Positions 57,608 to 64,000 of a DNA stretch of 64,000 nucleotides are shown here, piece after piece; position 1 is the first letter of the stretch, and each line of letters opens with the position of its first letter. The position numbers and the translations under genes were made by a program. This DNA comes from Mariannaea sp. PMI_226 (lineage: Eukaryota; Ascomycota; Sordariomycetes; Hypocreales; Nectriaceae): positions 434,001-498,000 of the forward strand of contig JANFOG010000001.1 in NCBI GenBank assembly GCA_024336345.1, given 5' to 3'. Under the pieces are notes generated by a model. That model made no database searches and was not told where the DNA came from. It saw only the letters and a program-made list of their open reading frames with translations.

Positions 57608-59414
57608 ATGAACCAGGCTATTCTTCGCATCTCTAAGGTTGCTTGCCCCGCACCCGCTCATGCTAACAATCACTGGGCCTGCCACGGGATCACTAAACTA
57701 ACGGTTGTTCTACCTCTAGGAACTGAGCGACATCCAAAAGAGCTTGGATTTGTGTATGTTTCCTTGCTTCCAACCACTTCATTTTGTGTCAACCTGTGGG
57801 TATTTTTAATCGATTAGCTAACCCTAGACTGCCCTCTTGCTCAGCTCTTGCGGTTGCTTGCCGTGATGCCGACGTTCGTTTTGTCAAGGCCCTGATCATG
57901 GGCCCTCACGAGACCCCTTACGAGTTTGGATTCTTTGAGGTAAGGATGCCACCTTGTTGTTGTTTTCGTCACCCACGCCCCTAGAAGACACGAGGCAATT
58001 GACCAAATGATATTTTTGCAGTTCACCATTAAGTTTCCAAAAGGTTGAGCAAAGTCTCAAATGAATTTCTATCACGTCGCTCATCACTATTGACTGATCC
58101 TGCAGATTACCCGTCCAAGTCGCCATCCGTCCAATGTGTAACGACTAATGGCGGAAGGAGTCGGTTCAACCCGAACATCTACTCTAATGGAAAGGTTTGC
58201 CTGTAAGTAGTCATCGCGAACTTTGCATCAACACCTGCTGATATTTATTTAGATCGATTCTAGGGTAGGACAGCCCAAAGCCTCTTCCATAGGCTTAGTC
58301 TGACATCTCTTCTAGAACATGGCGTGGTGAACGTGGGGAAGAATGGTCATCTGCCCAAGGCCTGGAATCCATTCTTCTCTCGATACAAAGTCTTATGTCG
58401 GCAAATCCTTATGAAAATGAGCCCGGTTTCGAGGACGCCAACACGCCTGCTGACAAGGAGGCCCAACAGAATTATGTACAAAAGGTATTTGACTATTACT
58501 ACACTATTATTGAACAAAAAACATCTGACATGAGCAAGATTCGACACGAAACTATCAGAATCTCCGTGATTCAACGACTTGAAGGCTATTTGGGGATAAC
58601 CTATACCGGCACAGTTGACCCACCTCAATTATATGACCGAAGATTCAATCGATATACTGACGAAGTGGACGATGGGGAAGTTCCTTTTGAACCATTCAAG
58701 GACCTTTGCAAACGGAGGTTTCTTTGGTATTTCGAATCATATATGGCCGCAATTCAGAAGGGCAAATCAGAAACAACTGATGGCACCACTTTCCCAAGGA
58801 TGCCCTTTGAGATGCCCCAATCGAACAGCATGGATGGAAGATTTGGTTACGCTGAGTTGGAGCGCCGCCTCCTCAAAGTCAAAGCCGCCATTGACAGTGA
58901 AACTCAACGATGGGCCTTAGAGGGCTTAAAGTCCAAGGAGAACGAGTCGACCGTTGCTGTGAACTTGCAGCATCAGTTTCAGCAAGTCGTAGAGTCCTTC
59001 AAACGATGTGATATGCCACATAATGTTTATCTGGAGAATGATAACCCGTTCGTTTGGGTTATCACATATTTTGGACGGCCGATGACTAATCTCGATGGTG
59101 GTTTACTGCGAATCAAGATGACTTTCAGTCCCCGATTCCCTGACGAGCAGCCACGCGTCAAATTTGAGACGAAACTATTCCATCATCATATCGCCACCGA
59201 CGGCACTGCATGTTATACCCCGAATCCGATGAAACAGGAAGATATTCGGACGCATATCGAAGCCATCTTTGCGTTCCTCGAAGAAGAAGATCCCGCTTAC
59301 GATCCTCGGAAGATTGTCAACCCCGAGGCAAGTAGGATGTATTGGAGCGGCGGCTCTGAGAAGAAACAATACAGCCGTCGATTGCGGCGATCAGTTCAGC
59401 AGAGCATGGAGTAA
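57608..59414 (+). CDS. UBE2Z-like ubiquitin-conjugating enzyme with a second UBC-like domain
   Basis: Seven exons fit with consistent phase: 57608-57637, 57720-57753, 57845-57939, 58022-58043, 58106-58202, 58253-58264 (12 nt) and 58316-59414, giving 462 aa. The first UBC domain (residues about 10-140) follows the UBE2Z pattern: [38 protein letters not shown] with catalytic Cys92, then LESILLSIQSLM and NPYENEPGFED. The UBE2Z-type helical segment KIRHETIRISVI follows. A second UBC-like domain at about 330-440 reads LRIKMTFSPRFPDEQPRVKF then HHHIATDGTACYTP, with Cys396 in register with Cys92 but HHH in place of HPN. Animal UBE2Z charges UBA6-supplied ubiquitin or FAT10; here the first domain should charge ubiquitin, and the role of the second is unknown. 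Confidence 0.9.
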
Positions 59415-60057
59415 GAAACTGCTCGAGTACTGCGTGGTCACTTGATCAATACATTAATATTTGTTAATAGGGACTTTCCTGAGTGATTCTTAGAGAAAAC
59501 AAAAATTACTTTTTTAGTTATCCTTCCTATATCCGGCCTCGGAAACATCTGGCACGTTGGGGGGTTCTGTCCATGGTATGGGTTAGGGATTCATTGGTAC
59601 CGCTAACTGGGTGTTCTTCGGATGGAGTTTCGGTCTGTGAATAATAAATACAGTTATACATGAGAAGTTAAGGCTCTTAGCTCGGATGAAGCAAAGCAAT
59701 GGGATTTGCAGATGTTTGCATCGAACGACGCCGTCATTTAGACCGGGCTAGGAGTATGAATGAAGAAAAGAAGAAATTATTCGCACATAGGACTAGTCCT
59801 CTGATTCTCAGGCTGATATTCTAAAAAAAAAAAAGTCCCCTGATCAAGAGTATCGTATTGCTAGTGACCTCTCGAGATGCTAATTCCCTGTCTAATAAAA
59901 CCCAAAACGCCGGGAACAATGCACAGAAGGTTCAGGATAGTATCGTACCTCCCGTTTACCACCAAATTCAAATCGATATAGCAAGCCATCACACGCAATC
60001 AAGCATCTTCTCATTATGATAATCGTCGTCGTCGTCATCGTTGTTGTCATCATCTCA
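59415..60057. other. Intergenic region between convergent genes
   Basis: This spans the 3' UTRs of the E2 gene and the 243-aa gene. A run of 12 A lies near 59,823, and a GTCGTC-type short repeat at about 60,024-60,050. No gene is supported. Confidence 0.5.
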
Positions 60058-60789
60058 TCACTTCTTTGGTTTCGCCTTCTTGTTTAGTTTGTCCTGGGTT
60101 GGAGCATAATGAGCAGCGACACCAAGGTACCTTTCCTGCTTGCCCTCGCCCTTGAATTCGTACACACCGTTGGGGCCGATGGATGCTGGTGTTCCCTGAC
60201 TGGGGCGTGTCACTTGCTCATTGTGCAGCTTGTCAAGGGACTCGCCGACGATTGCATACTGAGACCAGTTGATTGGAGGGCAGCGGACAACATTCTGTGG
60301 TTGTGGGATTTTGGTCCATTGCCTTGGCGTCTCAGAGGCACGCTGCGAGGAAGGGCCTGTGGCGGCATCATCATCGTCTTCAGCCTCATCATCACTGTCA
60401 TCCTTGGCACCTCCTGGTGCATTGATCTTGCCATCCATGAGATCCTTCAGGAAAGCCTCAGGATCATTTACAGCGTCATCTTTGGTGCGGTTCAAGGACT
60501 GCATGTCTGCGATGGCCTTCTGGCGTTGCATCTGCAAGATGGAAATGGCAGATTTCAGAGCAATGACGTCGGGGTTGGCATCAAATGAGATCGGCTGTGG
60601 TGAGGGAGGCAGGATGCCGGTCTGATCGGGTTGGGAGTGTGTCAACCCCGGACGTTGAGACCCGGTCTCCGCCGCATTGGGAAGGCGTGCGGCGGAGAGC
60701 GTCGGAGTGATGGGGGAGACAGGAGGGCGGTTTGGGGACGGGGAACGTGAGCGCATGGGGTTGTCAGTGGAGATGGTGAGTGCGGGCAT
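60058..60789 (-). CDS. Low-complexity protein of unknown function
   Basis: This is an intronless frame of 243 aa from the first ATG at 60,789 (MPALTISTDNPMRSRSPSP); upstream in-frame codons lack an ATG. The N-terminal third is Ser/Pro-rich and probably disordered. A helical segment follows (VIALKSAISILQMQRQKAIADM), then an acidic run (DDSDDEAEDDDDAATG). A more ordered C-terminal part reads RQWTKIPQPQNVVRCPPINWSQYAIVGESLDKLHNEQ, then YEFKGEGKQERYLGVAAHYAPTQDKL, and the protein ends in a Lys-rich tail (NKKAKPKK) that could be a nuclear signal. The ordered C-terminal block is the part most likely to identify homologues. I do not recognise a family. Confidence 0.75.
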   Translation of the reverse strand: MPALTISTDNPMRSRSPSPNRPPVSPITPTLSAARLPNAAETGSQRPGLTHSQPDQTGILPPSPQPISFDANPDVIALKSAISILQMQRQKAIADMQSLNRTKDDAVNDPEAFLKDLMDGKINAPGGAKDDSDDEAEDDDDAATGPSSQRASETPRQWTKIPQPQNVVRCPPINWSQYAIVGESLDKLHNEQVTRPSQGTPASIGPNGVYEFKGEGKQERYLGVAAHYAPTQDKLNKKAKPKK

Positions 60790-63700
60790 AATGGAAAAAG
60801 GGCTGCGGGAGAGTCCCGAGTGCGCGTGAGAGGGAGAGATGCGCGTGCTGCGATGCGACACCAACTTGGGTGGTGTGACGAGACTTGGAGATCAAGAGCT
60901 TGTCCGATAGCGGGAGCGCATATGGACAAAAACAACAATAATAACAATAGGAGACAAATGCTCAGTGGTGGCGGTAGCCTCTCCAACAAACGGTTTAATT
61001 TTTTTTTTTGGAACTTTGGATCCTCGAGGCCGCGATGGATAAGCAAGGTAAAGGAGGAGAACAAGAATGGTACTGTGTGGCCCGGGAGTGGCGTAACCTG
61101 ACTTCTAGAAGACACTTTTGATTATGGTGGCGTGAATCTCCGAGGGAGGTTCGTGTCTCAACTTGGAAGAGGGAGATGAGGAGGCAGGATGAATGTTTCA
61201 AGAACACATCTTCTCCTCTCACAGTGGAGAGAGAGAGCAGCCGAAACTTGAGGCTACTGCGGTCTTAAGAGAGCGGGGTCGTTGGTCGTTGGTCGTTGGT
61301 CGTGGATCGGAGATCGGGCAATGGCTCAAGCCAAACTTGGGGGGTTCGGAACTGAATGCCGGTACGTACGGAGTACGGATGACGGGAGTCTGCGGTACAG
61401 GGTAGACAAATTACCTTGGGTACCCAAGTGAGCGAAGGGAAGGGGGAAGCTAGATTGTTAAGGTCTAGGAGGGAGTATGCATTTGACAGAGGGAATAATC
61501 ACGGTTGATGAAGGGCAGATAGCCAGCTCCTACCTGCCTGGGAGAAGCCGCCGGGGAGCGTCAGGCAGCAAGCCTGGGGGCTAGTCCCAGCTACCTACAT
61601 TGCAAGGAAGGTCCGCTTCTCGACGGAGAGTCAAACTCTGGCTGGCTGTGAGGCTGGATGGGAAGGATGGGAAGAGTGGGTCAGTCTTGGACGTGGGGAC
61701 GCAGGGAGAGAAGTGTGAAGCTTGGTACGGAGTCCTCCGTATACCTGTAGTGCGTACCTAGATGCATGTAATTCAATGTACTTAAATGACGACCTACCTA
61801 GCTACCTAAGACCAGGTACATAAGGTACCACGTTTGGTGGCCTAACTATCTACACCTTTCGGTACTTCACTACCTTACGTTGCCTGACATTTAGGAAAGG
61901 TATTTGGCAGGTTTTCATCCTTTATCCCATCTGGTTGACCTCAATATATGTACTAACTAGACCAGGCACTGCATTTATTAATGTAGGTAATAAGTCTGTG
62001 CCTTACTTAGTACGGATAGATCGTACGCCAACCCGGTCTCGGCCCCCCGATACGAAGCACGGGCCGTTTAATGAGATCTTCGTGAAATAAGGTCGTTTCG
62101 ATATGCCCTTGAAAACGCTCCAAGTCAGTTGGGCTCATACGTAAGTTACTTGCCCACAAACAAAGAGTTCAATGGTTACTCCATTCTACACTCGACGCCA
62201 TTGCTGGTCTTGTTTGCACCGAAGCAAGGTGATCAAGGGGTGCTTGATTGGTACACGACTTATACATACCTACGTACCTTACCTCTTGTCAGTTTACACC
62301 AAGATAATGCTCGTAAGATGTCCAAGCAGGTAGTTGATATTAGGTGCAAGAATCATCTCATCAAGTGTTGAGAACTAGATAGGAAACATGAAACCCATGA
62401 TCAGCCCATAAGTATACGCACTTGATGGCGTAATGTTGAAGAAACAATATTGACCCGATATTGTGGAACAACAAGTGCTGGATCGACCTAAAGTTCTGTG
62501 CAAATCTGCGCGACTCATCTGAGTTTGATGAGTGTTTCAATACGAAGATCGGAGAAACGACCTCATCGCCCACTCAACATTGCAAGATTTGCCAAGACTC
62601 GTCCTGTAATACTGGTAGTACAATAATGCTCAGCCATACAAATGAGTTCGACTAACGTAGTGTTATTAGGGTGAGCATGTGCGGCGCCGGCTGCACCACA
62701 AGTGTGCGAGATGGAATTGCAACACAAATCGGGGATGCGTACTGAACGCCATCAAAAGGCACACTCTCTCTTGCGAGTTTCTTACTAGGATCACGGAGTA
62801 TTGCATATCGAACATGTGCATCACAGTCGGATTATCGTGGGCCAGCAGACTGTACTTCCCAAGCGGCCGCGGCATTCTCCACCACCATGGCAACCTGAAG
62901 GTCTGCTGTGACTGGTTTTTCTTTTTTTTCTCTTAAATTTCTTTCTTTTTTTCGTTTCTTTTACCCTTTTTAGTCCCAGTCTCTGCACTGTTATGTGGTA
63001 TATGTGTCTTGATTGGCCAAGTTTATTCCTTTTCTGACAACCTGCTGAGCGAGAATTTGCTTCTTTCACATTCTCATTACAAACACCATGGGGTTCAGGT
63101 ACCAGGTTCTAGAGTCACGAGAAGACTGACTTGATATCCCAGTCTTCACTAGCAAACCGTAGGCGCTTCTCTCGAGAAAAAGTAGGTGTAACATCCGAAT
63201 GTGTGCCTCAATGTGAGTTGTTAGTTACGTATTCATGACTAACAGCAACAACTGGATTGTGAAAATGTAGTCCTTTGCAATCGTTAGGTGACGATTGCGT
63301 CGTCGTCATGACACACAGTACGTATGAAATGGCCGGTCCATTATCTTAGCACACCAAAGCAGTGAGGCACAGCAAGCGACACTCCGTAGTCGATATTGCT
63401 TTGGGCTCCGTAGGAGGAGTGCTTGTGCATGAATGAAGCCTTTGGGTGAGGAAATACCGGCCAGGTCCAGGCCCCATGGACTCCAATCCGGCGTTGGAAA
63501 AAGCGGCTGACTTACAAAGACCCGCTTGGCTTTTCTTCTTTCTTTTGCATAGTTGGCATCGGAAACACGGCTTCAACGCCCGCTGTGGGTTTGTTTTGGA
63601 AGATCTACGAATCTCTCCGACTCTCCGCGTCTGGGGGCATTTGACATCAGCCTTCCAACGGCAGCAACTGGCTAAAGAGCATGCCACGCGACCATCGGCG

Positions 63701-64000
63701 GTGATCGTCCTGGAATACGATACTCTCCAACGGTGCCCCTTGTTGGGAAAACATCTCCCCGAGACAGCGCTATTATGACATGCCCATGGAGCGACTGGAT
63801 GGCCATGAAGTGTAGATACAGTACAGAAGTACCTTACCTGACAACAAAAGCACCATATGGCAAGGATATGTACAGAGTAAAAGACTGTCAAGACCAATTA
63901 AGGATAGGGCCATAACTGCCTACTTACGGCACTGTACGTTGGCTAATCAAACGACAGGTCTTAGCTGACAACTGGGCGTATCTGGGAGACGATGTGGCGT
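60790..64000. other. Gene-poor right end, no gene supported
   Basis: This is 3.2 kb without a credible coding frame. The 60,790-61,300 part is the probable promoter of the 243-aa gene, with CT/GA-rich tracts and a GGTCGTT triplication at 61,279-61,300. TACCTA/GGTACC motifs crowd 61,745-61,860. A CGG-N6-CCG inverted repeat lies at 61,728-61,739. Frames at 62,679-62,936 and 63,346-63,897 were examined and not accepted. Confidence 0.5.
61726..61741. promoter_or_regulatory. Inverted repeat with CGG-N6-CCG core
   Basis: TACGGAGTCCTCCGTA has perfect 7-nt arms (TACGGAG/CTCCGTA) around TC. The CGG and CCG triplets are spaced by 6 nt, the spacing known for some dimeric Zn2Cys6 regulators such as yeast Ppr1. 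No target gene is evident within the window. Confidence 0.4.

Noticed and set aside
60790..60864. Extension of the 243-aa protein upstream of its ATG
   Set aside because: In-frame codons continue but would need a GTG start, which is not usual for nuclear genes; the ATG at 60,789 is preferred.
62679..62936. 85-codon Cys-containing plus-strand frame
   Set aside because: Considered as a small secreted Cys-rich protein, but it has no signal peptide, irregular cysteine spacing and a poly-Phe end from a T-rich tract.
63346..63897. 183-codon minus-strand frame
   Set aside because: Composition is scattered with no recognisable motif, and no supporting promoter or splice features were found.

Overview
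The window is nuclear DNA from a filamentous ascomycete, most likely a Sordariomycete and plausibly Hypocreales. The signs are short 50-110 nt introns with GT..AG ends and CTAAC-like branch sites, pyrimidine-rich promoters, intergenic TACCTA/GGTACC clusters, a stand-alone mitochondrial arginine-specific carbamoyl-phosphate synthase, and a fungal-type gene set (Npl4, Sec66, Orc3, Brr2, Rfc2). No tRNA, rRNA, CRISPR array or bacterial-type operon was seen. All exon structures were assembled by hand by checking splice dinucleotides and reading phase, so small boundary errors are possible.

Left block (3.2-13 kb), conserved single-copy genes: RPB7 (+), a HpcH/HpaI-type aldolase (+), a DUF836 glutaredoxin-like protein (-), a CHORD-CS co-chaperone (+, divergent from the glutaredoxin-like gene), and the large subunit of arginine-specific carbamoyl-phosphate synthase (-). 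A gene-poor 3.2 kb gap follows, then a 589-aa secreted protein built from modules separated by Lys-Arg sites with a Gly-rich LPDLGG repeat tail. It resembles a Kex2-processed repeat protein.

Middle block (18-32 kb), accessory island: three members of a large protein family I do not recognise (a truncated copy at 18.9-19.4 kb, a 1020-aa copy at 23.8-26.8 kb, and a copy of about 757-809 aa at 29.4-31.8 kb). They surround a decayed SNF2-type helicase gene on the minus strand (19.4-22.4 kb) whose stop codons look like C-to-T/G-to-A damage. The truncated copy and the helicase remnant abut at about 19,368. This is the least explained and most interesting part of the window.

Right block (32.5-60.8 kb), dense conserved genes again: NPL4 (-), SEC66 (+), a 150-aa orphan (-), ORC3 (-), a PWWP-domain chromatin protein (-), the spliceosomal helicase BRR2 (-), a coiled-coil protein (+, divergent from BRR2), RFC2 (-), a UBE2Z-like E2 with a second UBC-like domain (+), and a low-complexity 243-aa protein (-). 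The last 3.2 kb hold no gene I can support. Together the conserved genes cover transcription, splicing, replication, ubiquitin/Cdc48 handling, ER translocation and arginine synthesis. They are ordinary housekeeping neighbours rather than one pathway.
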